64,000 nt of DNA from Arsenicitalea aurantiaca (GTDB lineage Bacteria; Pseudomonadota; Alphaproteobacteria; Rhizobiales; Devosiaceae): assembly GCF_003994485.1 (NCBI RefSeq), contig NZ_RZNJ01000004.1:124001-188000 (forward strand), in the 5' to 3' direction. Each line of letters begins with the position of its first letter. Within the stretch, counting starts at the first letter, position 1. Shown here one piece after another: positions 56,608 to 64,000 of this stretch. The notes beneath the pieces were generated by a model. That model did no database searches. It was not told where the DNA came from and was given only the letters and a program-made list of their open reading frames with translations. Position numbers and translations under genes: made by a program.

Positions 56608-58224
56608 GTGACCAAGACCATGATGACGGGGGGTGAGGCAGTCGTCGCCGCGCTCGAGGCCAACGGGGTGAGAACGCTCTACGGCCTCCCGGGCGTACAA
56701 CTCGACCATCTCTTCAACGCCCTCCACGGCGCGACCGACTGGTTACGGGTCGTCAACGCTCGCCATGAGCAAGGCGTGGCCTATATGGCGCTCGGCCATG
56801 CGCAGTCGACGGGCACGCCCGGGGTCTATGCCTGCGTGCCGGGGCCCGGTTTCTTGAACACGACCGCCGCGCTTTCGACGGCTTATGCGGTACATGCGCC
56901 GGTGCTGGCGCTGATCGGGCAGATCCACAGTAAGGCGATTGGCGTGGGCGGCGGGGAATTGCATGAACTGCCCGACCAGACCGCGATCGTGCGGGGCCTC
57001 ACCCGATGGAACGGCATTGCCCATAGCCCCGAGGACGTTCCCGGGCTCATGCGGACAGCCTTCGAGATGCTGGCTTCGGGCATCGGGCCGGTGGCGGTTG
57101 AGCTGCCCGCCGACGTGCTTGCCGCGCACGCGATGATGGATGCGGCCGTCAAAGCGGAGGCCCGGCCGCCCGCCTTACCCCCGGAGCATCTCGTGGCGTC
57201 CGCCGCCCATCTGCTGATCGCCGCCCGCCGGCCATTGATCATGGCGGGCGCCGGTGCCTATGGCGGGGAAGGCGCTCTTGCCCGGATCGCCGAGCGGCTC
57301 GGGGCGCCGGTGATGATGCACCTTCAGGGTCGGGGCCTGCTCGAGAGCAGCCATCCGCTGGCCATCGGCATGGGCGAAGGCCGCCAGATCTGGAACGATG
57401 CGGACGTCATCCTCGCCGTCGGCACGCGCTTTCATCGCCTGCCCGCCGAATGGGGACTGTCGGAAACCCAGAAGGTGGTGCGGATCGATACCGATCCGGC
57501 ACGCTTCACCATCGGTCGCCCCCCCGAGATCGCGATTGCGGCAGACGGCGCGGCAGCGCTCGAGGCCATTGCCGGCCGGCTCGCCCATCTCCCGCCGCGC
57601 AACGAAGCCGGCATCGCGGCCGCCGCAATCCTGAAGGCAAAGACTGAGCAGCGGATCGCGATCGAGCTTGCCCCACAGATGGCTTATCTGGCGGCATTGC
57701 GGCAGGCGCTGCCCGCCGATGCGCACATCGTCGCCGACTATACCCAGATCGGCTATATGGCGGCCGACCGCCACCCCGTCGCCCGACCTCGCCAGATGCT
57801 GACCCCGGGCTATCAGGGCACTCTGGGCTGGGCCTACGCGACGGCACTCGGCGCGAAATCGGCCAACCCCGACAAAGTCGTCGTCGCGCTCTGTGGCGAT
57901 GGCGGCTTTCTTTTCACGGCCAACGAGATGGCAACCGCCGTCGCCCATGGCATCGCCGCGATCGGCATCGTCTTCGTCGATGGCGCCTATGGCAATGTGC
58001 AGCGCATGCAGCGGGAAGATCATGGGGGAAAGGTCATTGCGAGTGACCTCGTCAACCCCGAGTTCGAGCGCTTTGCCGAGAGTTTCGGGGCAAAGGCGAG
58101 ACGCGCGGAGACCGCGGACGGCCTCGCCGAGGCGCTGCGCTGGGCGATGGACCAGACTGGCCCGACCCTGATCGTCGCGCCCGTGCCGCGGTTCCCCAGC
58201 CCCTGGGCACTAATCGAACCCTGA
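56608..58224 (+). CDS. ThDP-dependent enzyme, acetolactate synthase-like (possible 2-ketoacid decarboxylase)
   Basis: A 538-residue thiamine diphosphate enzyme. It has the catalytic glutamate in RHEQGVAYMALGHA, a central domain and the ThDP/Mg motif GDGGFLFTANEMATAVAHGIAAIGIVFVDGAYGN. Start GTG 56608 has a GAGAGG site; ATG 56620 is also possible. Biosynthetic acetolactate synthase is unlikely because there is no small subunit and the neighbours are catabolic. In Pseudomonas aeruginosa a similar enzyme, AruI, decarboxylates 2-ketoarginine; given a downstream ureohydrolase, GabD and GabT, I suggest that role, as inference. Confidence 0.85.
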   Translation: MTKTMMTGGEAVVAALEANGVRTLYGLPGVQLDHLFNALHGATDWLRVVNARHEQGVAYMALGHAQSTGTPGVYACVPGPGFLNTTAALSTAYAVHAPVLALIGQIHSKAIGVGGGELHELPDQTAIVRGLTRWNGIAHSPEDVPGLMRTAFEMLASGIGPVAVELPADVLAAHAMMDAAVKAEARPPALPPEHLVASAAHLLIAARRPLIMAGAGAYGGEGALARIAERLGAPVMMHLQGRGLLESSHPLAIGMGEGRQIWNDADVILAVGTRFHRLPAEWGLSETQKVVRIDTDPARFTIGRPPEIAIAADGAAALEAIAGRLAHLPPRNEAGIAAAAILKAKTEQRIAIELAPQMAYLAALRQALPADAHIVADYTQIGYMAADRHPVARPRQMLTPGYQGTLGWAYATALGAKSANPDKVVVALCGDGGFLFTANEMATAVAHGIAAIGIVFVDGAYGNVQRMQREDHGGKVIASDLVNPEFERFAESFGAKARRAETADGLAEALRWAMDQTGPTLIVAPVPRFPSPWALIEP

Positions 58225-58226
58225 AC

Positions 58227-58249
58227 GGGGCGGGCCTTCGACCCGCCCC
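58227..58249. terminator. Hairpin between convergent genes
   Basis: GGGGCGGG (58227-58234) pairs with CCCGCCCC (58242-58249) around seven bases, between the stops of the ThDP gene and the hypothetical gene. It has no long T-run but can serve both strands. Confidence 0.6.
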
Positions 58250-58257
58250 TGAATTGC

Positions 58258-58734
58258 CTAGACGATCTGGGGTGGGGTGACCTGGTGGTCGTATTGGTCG
58301 CCGGCCGTGTGATAGGGAACGATGCCGACTTCGCCCGTGTCGCTGACCGTGAACCCACGCACGCCTGCATAGGAGATGTCGTTGCTCTCGAGCAGCTGCT
58401 TGGCGCGCTCTTCGTGTCCTGCCGGAACATAGACGAAGAAGTGCTTCACCTTGGTGGGGGTGTCGTTATCGGTCAACGCCGAGCCGGCGGTGAGATAGGG
58501 CAGAGCGGCCTCGCTGATGTCCATCTCGACTTCGCCCATCTCGCGGATCTTTCCGGTGCGGTCGGTGATCACGATGTCGGGGAAGTGCTTACCATTGGGC
58601 GTATCGATGCCGATCGTCTGGGTGGGCACGTTGGTGTTGGTCACGTACCCGTCCGGCCAGGTGGTCTGGCCGGGAAAGGGGAAACGAGTGGCTGCGATGG
58701 TCCGGACGACGAGGTCGTGGGTGCTCTCGCTCAA
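58258..58734 (-). CDS. Hypothetical protein with PD-(D/E)xK-like pattern
   Basis: A 158-residue protein I cannot assign to a family. Its middle reads FPDIVITDRTGKIREMGEVEMDI, followed by HFFVYVPAGHEERAKQLLESNDISYAGVRGFTV; the PD...EvE spacing and later helix recall the PD-(D/E)xK nuclease fold, though the usual ExK lysine is replaced by methionine/valine. I prefer TTG 58734, which has AGGAGAG five bases upstream, over ATG 58755, which has none. It is on the opposite strand from its operon-like neighbours and has operator copy 2 138 bases upstream. Confidence 0.6.
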   Translation of the reverse strand: MSESTHDLVVRTIAATRFPFPGQTTWPDGYVTNTNVPTQTIGIDTPNGKHFPDIVITDRTGKIREMGEVEMDISEAALPYLTAGSALTDNDTPTKVKHFFVYVPAGHEERAKQLLESNDISYAGVRGFTVSDTGEVGIVPYHTAGDQYDHQVTPPQIV

Positions 58735-58871
58735 TTTTCTCTCCTGTTGATCCATGGCACGGCCATGGGGCGACCCCGTCCGGGTCCCCGCGTCGCCTGC
58801 GCCCAGGCGAAGCCGCGCCTTGAGGTCATGGGGCCGATGGCCCGAGATCCCCAAAGCACCGATGGCGATAC

Positions 58872-58887
58872 TTATACTCGACTATAA
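58872..58887. promoter_or_regulatory. 16-bp operator-like element, copy 2
   Basis: Identical to the element at 53219-53234 (TTATACTCGACTATAA) and again followed by AT-rich bases. It lies upstream of the hypothetical gene and just past the end of the ureohydrolase gene. Confidence 0.65.
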
Positions 58888-58946
58888 ATTTGGCTTTGAC
58901 TACAGGAAAGCGTGCTGGCGCAGCGAAAATTCGCCGCTCCCGGCGT

Positions 58947-59900
58947 TCAGCGATAGGCCACGCCGGGCAGGACACACGCCATTTCAAAGAGCAGATTGGC
59001 CGCCGTGATTGCCGTCGTACCGGTGGTGTCGAAAGGTGGGGAGACTTCGACGAGATCGGCGCCGACGATGTCGAGGCCGCGGCACCCGCGGATCAGTTCG
59101 ATCGCCTGCATGCTGGTGAGCCCGCCGATCTCGGGCGTGCCGGTGCCGGGTGCGTAGGCTGGGTCGAGGCTGTCGATGTCGAAGCTGAGATAGGTCTTGT
59201 GCCCGCCGATCCGCTCGCGGATACCGGCGATGAGGGGCGCCAGGGATTTGTGCCAGCACTCTTCGGCCGGCACCACGGTGAAGCCCCGCGCGCGAGACCA
59301 GTCGAAATCCTCTGCCGTGTACCCCGTGCCGCGCAGCCCGATCTGGAAGACGAGGTCGGGTTTCAGGCAGCCATCCTCATAGGCCCGGCGAAAGGGGGTG
59401 CCATGCGCGATCTTCTCCCCGAACATGGTGTCGTTGATGTCGGCATGTGCGTCGATGTGGATGAGCGCCACGGGCCCATGCCGTTCGGCCATGGCCTGAA
59501 GGATCGGGTAGCTGATCGTATGGTCGCCGCCCAGGGTCAGCGGAATGCAGTCCTCGGCAAGGATTCCGGCGATTGCCCCCCGGATGATCCCGACATTCTC
59601 GGGGAGGTTGAAGGTGTTGATGGGCACATCGCCCAGATCTGCAAACTGCAGGCTGTCGAAGGGTGCGGCCCGCGTCGCCATGTTGTAGGGGCGGATCATC
59701 ACCGATTCCTGGCGGATCTGGCGGGGACCGTAGCGTGTTCCGGAGCGGTTCGAGGTACCGATATCAAGCGGTATGCCGACAAAACACGCGTCGAGCCCCT
59801 TTGCCGAGCTTGCCGCGGGAAGCCGCATCATCGTGCCCGGCCCACCGAAACGCGGCATCTCGTTGCCACCCAGAGGCTGATTGTACTGCTCTGCCATCAT
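58947..59900 (-). CDS. Ureohydrolase, agmatinase/guanidinobutyrase family
   Basis: A 317-residue arginase-superfamily enzyme. The manganese ligands are all visible: GGDHTISYP, HIDAHADIND and SFDIDSLDPAYAPGTGTPEIGG. The family removes urea from agmatine, 4-guanidinobutyrate or 3-guanidinopropionate. The downstream gabT and gabD would degrade the 4-aminobutyrate released from 4-guanidinobutyrate, so guanidinobutyrase is my preferred reading over agmatinase. ATG 59900 has a GAGGAG site. Confidence 0.9.
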   Translation of the reverse strand: MMAEQYNQPLGGNEMPRFGGPGTMMRLPAASSAKGLDACFVGIPLDIGTSNRSGTRYGPRQIRQESVMIRPYNMATRAAPFDSLQFADLGDVPINTFNLPENVGIIRGAIAGILAEDCIPLTLGGDHTISYPILQAMAERHGPVALIHIDAHADINDTMFGEKIAHGTPFRRAYEDGCLKPDLVFQIGLRGTGYTAEDFDWSRARGFTVVPAEECWHKSLAPLIAGIRERIGGHKTYLSFDIDSLDPAYAPGTGTPEIGGLTSMQAIELIRGCRGLDIVGADLVEVSPPFDTTGTTAITAANLLFEMACVLPGVAYR

Positions 59901-59924
59901 CGTCTCCTCAAGCCTGCCTCGGTC

Positions 59925-61414
59925 TCAGACCGAAAGGCAGAGATATTTGAGCTCTGTGTAATCGTCCATGCCGTGCCGTGAGCCTTCACGGCCGATCCCG
60001 GACTGCTTGATGCCTCCGAAGGGCGCCAGTTCCGTGGAGATGAGCCCCGTATTTATCCCGACCATGCCATATTCCAGTGCCTCGCCCATCCGGAAGATGC
60101 GGGCATGGTCCCGCGTGAAGAGATAGGCGGCGAGGCCGAACTCGGTGTCATTGGCCATGCCGAGCGCCTCCTCCTCCGTATCGAACCGGAAGATGGCCGC
60201 GAGCGGTCCGAAAGTCTCTTCGCGCGCGACCCGCATCTGCTGGGTGACGCCGGTGACGATGGTGGGCGGGAAGAAAAGGCCTTCCTGCACGCTTCGCGGT
60301 CCGCCGACGACAAGCCGGGCGCCTTTGTCGAGCGCGTCGACGATATGGGCCTCGACTTTTTCGAGCGCCCGCGCTTCGATCAACGGGCCGATCCGCGTCT
60401 CGGGGGCAAACCCGTCGCCGACCCTGAGCTCGGCCACACGCTCGGAAAGCAGTGCCACGAAGCGGTCGTGAATGCCGCACTGCACGTAGATCCGGTTAGC
60501 GCAGACGCAAGTCTGGCCGGCATTGCGAAACTTGGAGACGATCGCGCCCTCGACCGCCGCCTCGAGATCGGCATCGTCAAACACGATGAAGGGCGCATTG
60601 CCGCCAAGCTCGAGCCCGAGCCTCTTGATCTGGCCGGCTGCCCCCGCCATGAGCCGTCTCCCGACCGGGGTGGAGCCGGTGAAGGTGATCTTGCGGACCT
60701 TGTCATTGGTGCAGAAAGCCTCCCCGACCATTTGTGCATCGGTGGCGGTGAGGATCGAGAAGAGCCCGTCCGGCAGGCCGGCGCGCGCTCGGCCAGGACG
60801 CCGAGGGCCAGCGCCGAGAGCGGCGTTTGCGCAGCCGGTTTGGCCACGATGGCACAGCCTGCGGCGAGCGCCGGGGCGAGCTTGCGGGCCAGCATGGCAT
60901 TGGGAAAATTCCAGGGCGTGATTGCACCAACGACGCCGACCGGCTGCCGCAGGACGAGGATGCGCTTGTCGCGCTGGTGACCCGGCACGATGTCGCCATA
61001 GACACGCTTGGCCTCTTCGCCGAACCATTCCACATAGCTCGCCCCATAGAGGATCTCCCCCCGCGCCTCGGCCAGCGGCTTGCCCATCTCCGCAGTGAGG
61101 ATGGCGGCGAGGTCATCGGCATGGGCAACCATCAGATCATGGAGCCGCCGCAAAACCGTTGCCCGCTCCTTGCCGGTCCGGCTCGTCCACTCCTTCTGCG
61201 CCCGATATGCGGCATCGATCGCCAGTTCCACTTCGTCCGGCCCAAGATCGGGCAGGCTCGCGAGTTCGGCGCCCGTCGAAGGATTGTGGACACCAAAGCG
61301 CTTCCCGCTTTTCGCCCCGTCGACCCAGGTCCCGCCGACCAGCGCCGCGGAACGCAGCAGCGAAGCATCAGAGAGGCGATCGAGAAGCGCGCCTTCACCC
61401 ATGGCGGGCCTCAT
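59925..61414 (-). pseudogene. gabD: Succinate-semialdehyde dehydrogenase-like gene, frameshifted
   Basis: NAD(P)-dependent aldehyde dehydrogenase that would oxidise succinate semialdehyde (or guanidinobutyraldehyde). The N-terminal half (from ATG 61414 or 61402: LVGGTWVDGAKSGKRFGVHNPSTG ... VGVVGAITPWNFPNAMLARKLAPALAAGC) is in one frame and the C-terminal half (AGLPDGLFSILT ... LELGGNAPFIVFDDADLE, catalytic Cys in NAGQTCVCANR) in another. The break is at the run gcgcgcgc (60781-60788), where expected ERAGLPDG needs two fewer bases. The full gene would be about 496 codons, normal for GabD. It is either disrupted or a sequence error; the rest is well conserved, which favours recent change or error. 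Confidence 0.85.
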
Positions 61415-62684
61415 CGGAGGCCGCGATCAGCTGCGCTTCGAGAATGTCGAGGGCTTCGGCGAAGACCGGCTCCTGCGTCGTCAACGGCGGCAGGAAGCGA
61501 ATGACGTTTCCATAAATGCCGCAGGTGAGGAGAATGAGACCCGCGTCGAGCGCCTTGCGCCGCACCCGTTCGGCAAATCCGGCATCGGGCACGCCATCCG
61601 CGGGATCGTTGAACTCGGCAGCAACCATCAACCCCGGGCCCCGCACCTCGACGAGTTGCGGAACGCGATCGCGCAGGCTTTCGAGACGCTGGCGCAATCG
61701 CGAGCCAAGGGCTTCGGCCCGCGCGCAGAGCCCTTCGTCTTCGATCACGTCGAGAACCGCATGGGCCGCGGCGATCGCCACCGCATTGCCGCCATAGGTC
61801 CCACCGAGCCCACCCGGCGCTGCAGCATCCATGATCTCGGCCCGTCCGGTCACCGCGGCAATCGGAAAACCGCCGCCCAGCCCCTTGGCCATGGTGACGA
61901 GATCGGCGGCCACCTCGTGGTGCTCCATGGCAAAAAGCCGGCCGGTGCGGGCGAACCCGGTCTGGATCTCGTCCGCGATCAGCACGATCCCATGGGTGTC
62001 GCAGATCTGCCGTAGGGCCGAGAGCAAGGCGCGCGGCGCAGGGTAGAAGCCTCCCTCGCCCTGTACCGGCTCGAGGATGATGGCCGCCGTGCGGGCGGGC
62101 GGCAGGTCGGCCTTGAAGAGCCGTTCGAGGGCTGCGAGCGTGTCTTCGACCGATACCCCGTGCAGGGAGATAGGAAAGGGCAGCCGGAAGACTTCGCCGG
62201 GCATCGGCCCGAACTCGGCCTTATAGGGATGGACCTTCCCCGTCAGTGACATGCCCATGAAGGTTCGCCCGTGAAACGCACCTCCGAAGGCGATGACGCC
62301 GGACCGCCCCGTCGCGGCTCGGGCGATCTTGACCGCATTTTCGACCGCTTCTGCACCGGTCGTGACGAAGATCGTCTTCTTGGCGAAATCGCCCGGAACC
62401 GCTGCGTTGAGCCGCTCGGCGAGCGAGACGTAGTTCTCGTAGGGCACGACCTGGTGACAGGTGTGGGTGAACCGGTCGAGCTGGTCGCGGGCCGCGGCCA
62501 TCACGCGCGGGTGGCGATGGCCTGTGTTGACGACGGCGATGCCGGCAGCGAAGTCGATGTAGCGCCTGCCCTCGGCATCCCAGATTTCCGCATTCTCGGC
62601 GCGCGCGGCATAGACCTGCGTCGCGACGCCCACTCCGCGCGCAATCGCTGCGCTGCGGCGCTCGATCAGGCTCAGATCGCTCAT
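61395..62684 (-). CDS. gabT: 4-aminobutyrate aminotransferase
   Basis: PLP-dependent transaminase making succinate semialdehyde from GABA. The 429 residues show YIDFAAGIAVVNTGHRHPRV, GAEAVENAVKIARAATGR, EPVQGEGGFYPAP and the PLP lysine in LVTMAKGLGGGFPIAAV. ATG 62684 has a GGAGA site. Its end overlaps the gabD start by up to 20 bases, so the two are coupled. Confidence 0.93.
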   Translation of the reverse strand: MSDLSLIERRSAAIARGVGVATQVYAARAENAEIWDAEGRRYIDFAAGIAVVNTGHRHPRVMAAARDQLDRFTHTCHQVVPYENYVSLAERLNAAVPGDFAKKTIFVTTGAEAVENAVKIARAATGRSGVIAFGGAFHGRTFMGMSLTGKVHPYKAEFGPMPGEVFRLPFPISLHGVSVEDTLAALERLFKADLPPARTAAIILEPVQGEGGFYPAPRALLSALRQICDTHGIVLIADEIQTGFARTGRLFAMEHHEVAADLVTMAKGLGGGFPIAAVTGRAEIMDAAAPGGLGGTYGGNAVAIAAAHAVLDVIEDEGLCARAEALGSRLRQRLESLRDRVPQLVEVRGPGLMVAAEFNDPADGVPDAGFAERVRRKALDAGLILLTCGIYGNVIRFLPPLTTQEPVFAEALDILEAQLIAASDEARHG

Positions 62685-62735
62685 TGTGTTCTCCACTCTC
62701 TCGCTTCGCATCGCCGGCTTGTGCCGCGGCCGCCC

Positions 62736-64000
62736 TCAGATGATTTTGCCCGGGTTGAGCAGCCCCTTGGGGTCGAGCGCAGCCTTGATCGCGCGCATCG
62801 CTGCGATCTCGGCGGCGGACCGGGAATGGTCGAGCCAGTCGCGCTTCAGCCGTCCGATCCCGTGCTCGGCGGAGATCGATCCCCCGAGCGCCCGCACGAG
62901 CCCATAGGCGGTCTCTTCGACGCGATGGACGAGTGCGGGATCCGCGCGCGGCAGGGTGACGACGACATGCAGGTTGCCGTCCCCCACATGGCCGAAGACA
63001 TAGCTGCGCAGATCCGGATCGAGCGCGCCCAGATCCTCCCGGCATCGACGGGCGAAGCCGTCCATCGCCACAACCGGCAGGCTGACGTCGAGATTGATCT
63101 CATGGGTCAGCGGCGTCTCGAGATGATCCATGTGCCGGATGTCCCAGAAGCGGTCCGCTTCGGCCTGCGAAGAAGCGATCAGGGCATCGCGCACGATCCC
63201 CTCCGAATAGGCGTCGGCGAGGAGGTCCGTGAGCCCTCCCCCCTCGCATTCGATAAGGAGCGCGATGTCCGGGTCGGGCGAGAAGAGGCCCCGGCCGCCG
63301 CAGAGCAGGAAGTGATCCTGCCACATCACCTCAAAGGCCGAGAGCGTCGTCTTCGCGCGCGCCGAGCGCAGGAGCTTGAGTGCAGCCGGGAAATCGGGGA
63401 GCGCACAGAGCGCCGTTTCGGCAGGAGGCGGCAGGGGCTTCAGCCGCAGCACTGCGCGCGTCACGACCCCGAGCGTTCCTTCCGACCCGATGAAGAGCTG
63501 CGCGAGATTATAGCCCGAATTGTCCTTGGTGAATTTGACGAGGTGGCTCAGCACCGTGCCGTCCATCAGCACGCATTCGAGACCGAGGACGTTCTGCCGG
63601 ACCGTGCCGTGGCCGATGACACGCGTTCCTCCGGCATTGGTTGCGATGGCGCCACCGATATGGGCCGAGCCGCGCGCGCCATAGTCGATGGGCAGGAGGA
63701 AGCCGGCTGCACGGGCTGCATCCTGCGCGGTCTGGAGGATCGTGCCGGCACGCAGGGTCATCGTACCCTCCTCGGCATCGATGTCCTCGATGCCCTCGAG
63801 GCGGGCGAGCGACAGGGCGATCTCCCCGCCGAGGGGGTTGGCCCCTGCTGCAAGCCCGGTGAGCCCGCCCTGCACGACGACCGGCTGGTCATGGGCGTGA
63901 CAGATTGCAAGCGCCGCGGAAACCTCCTCGACGCTGCGTGGCCTCAGCAGCGCAAGTGGAGCGACAGCTGATGGCGCACCGCTCGCATCGCGAAGCCGGG
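62736..64000 (-). CDS. FAD-linked oxidase, GlcD/D-lactate dehydrogenase type (partial)
   Basis: Over 420 residues of a GlcD-type flavoprotein; the N-terminus lies beyond the right edge. It shows VQGGLTGLAAGANPLGGEIALSLARL, GARGSAHIGGAIATNAGGTRVIGHGTVRQ, GSEGTLGVVTRAVL, FGHVGDGNLHVVV and SAEHGIGRLKRDWLDHSR, the FAD-binding and FAD-oxidase C motifs. No Fe-S domain is present. It likely oxidises a D-2-hydroxyacid and may feed or accept from the GABA/succinate route. 51 bases separate it from gabT. Confidence 0.9.
   Translation of the reverse strand, partial: RLRDASGAPSAVAPLALLRPRSVEEVSAALAICHAHDQPVVVQGGLTGLAAGANPLGGEIALSLARLEGIEDIDAEEGTMTLRAGTILQTAQDAARAAGFLLPIDYGARGSAHIGGAIATNAGGTRVIGHGTVRQNVLGLECVLMDGTVLSHLVKFTKDNSGYNLAQLFIGSEGTLGVVTRAVLRLKPLPPPAETALCALPDFPAALKLLRSARAKTTLSAFEVMWQDHFLLCGGRGLFSPDPDIALLIECEGGGLTDLLADAYSEGIVRDALIASSQAEADRFWDIRHMDHLETPLTHEINLDVSLPVVAMDGFARRCREDLGALDPDLRSYVFGHVGDGNLHVVVTLPRADPALVHRVEETAYGLVRALGGSISAEHGIGRLKRDWLDHSRSAAEIAAMRAIKAALDPKGLLNPGKII

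Noticed and set aside
56608-58224. Biosynthetic acetolactate synthase large subunit
   Set aside because: No small subunit follows and the neighbours are catabolic, although sequence alone does not exclude it.
59925-61414. Two separate aldehyde dehydrogenase genes
   Set aside because: The halves complement each other exactly around one GC run, so one frameshifted gene is the simpler reading.

Overview
This is high-GC chromosomal DNA from an alphaproteobacterium. The split c-type cytochrome maturation set (ccmABCDG only), the order ffh-rpsP-rimM-trmD-rplS, the dapF-mtaB-ftsY-septation protein A run, and the 'ctcaccc ... gagaggt' intergenic palindromes fit the Hyphomicrobiales, perhaps a Devosia/Pelagibacterium-like genus; the genus is a guess. 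No rRNA, tRNA, CRISPR array, transposase, prophage or plasmid gene was seen.

Region 1 (1-21,000) is core genome: aconitase (cut by the left edge), ccmABCDG, selO, a D-2-hydroxyacid dehydrogenase coupled to an RNA methyltransferase, a PadR regulator with its palindromic operator, the SRP/ribosomal-protein cluster ffh-rpsP-rimM-trmD-rplS, then dapF-mtaB-ftsY, septation protein A, a DUF3307 membrane protein and a lone cyclic-nucleotide-binding protein.

Region 2 (21,000-37,000) looks like a carbohydrate catabolic block. It holds a sugar ABC importer with two Gfo/Idh/MocA oxidoreductases, a tripartite tricarboxylate transporter (TctCBA) followed by an overlapping TetR gene, a TauE/SafE exporter, and an operon of Gfo/Idh + DUF993 aldolase-like protein + TIM-barrel isomerase + another Gfo/Idh. 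Three copies of one operator-like sequence (TAAGT[A/C]ACC-N4-[G/A]GTT[A/C]C) sit in front of three of these transcription units and suggest one regulon under the TetR protein. The substrate is unknown.

Region 3 (37,000-42,900) is a recognisable uronate module: kdgF, kduD, kduI, a GntR regulator and a TRAP transporter, apparently one long minus-strand operon. ilvD follows, with a perfect 11-bp-arm palindrome upstream.

Region 4 (45,500-64,000) is a catabolic island that appears directed at an arginine-like or guanidino compound: an amino-acid ABC importer split around two convergent GMC oxidoreductases, a polysaccharide-deacetylase/allantoinase-like hydrolase, a TetR regulator, an amidinotransferase/DDAH-like hydrolase, an AbgB-like M20 amidohydrolase, a nitroreductase, a ThDP-dependent enzyme of the acetolactate synthase fold, a ureohydrolase, GabD (frameshifted here), GabT and a GlcD-like FAD oxidase (cut by the right edge). 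An identical 16-bp near-palindrome (TTATACTCGACTATAA) occurs twice in this island, in two different intergenic regions. The ThDP enzyme + ureohydrolase + GabD + GabT combination resembles the arginine transaminase/4-guanidinobutyrate route, but the full pathway here would be new. All function calls come from reading translated sequence and motifs; no database search was run.
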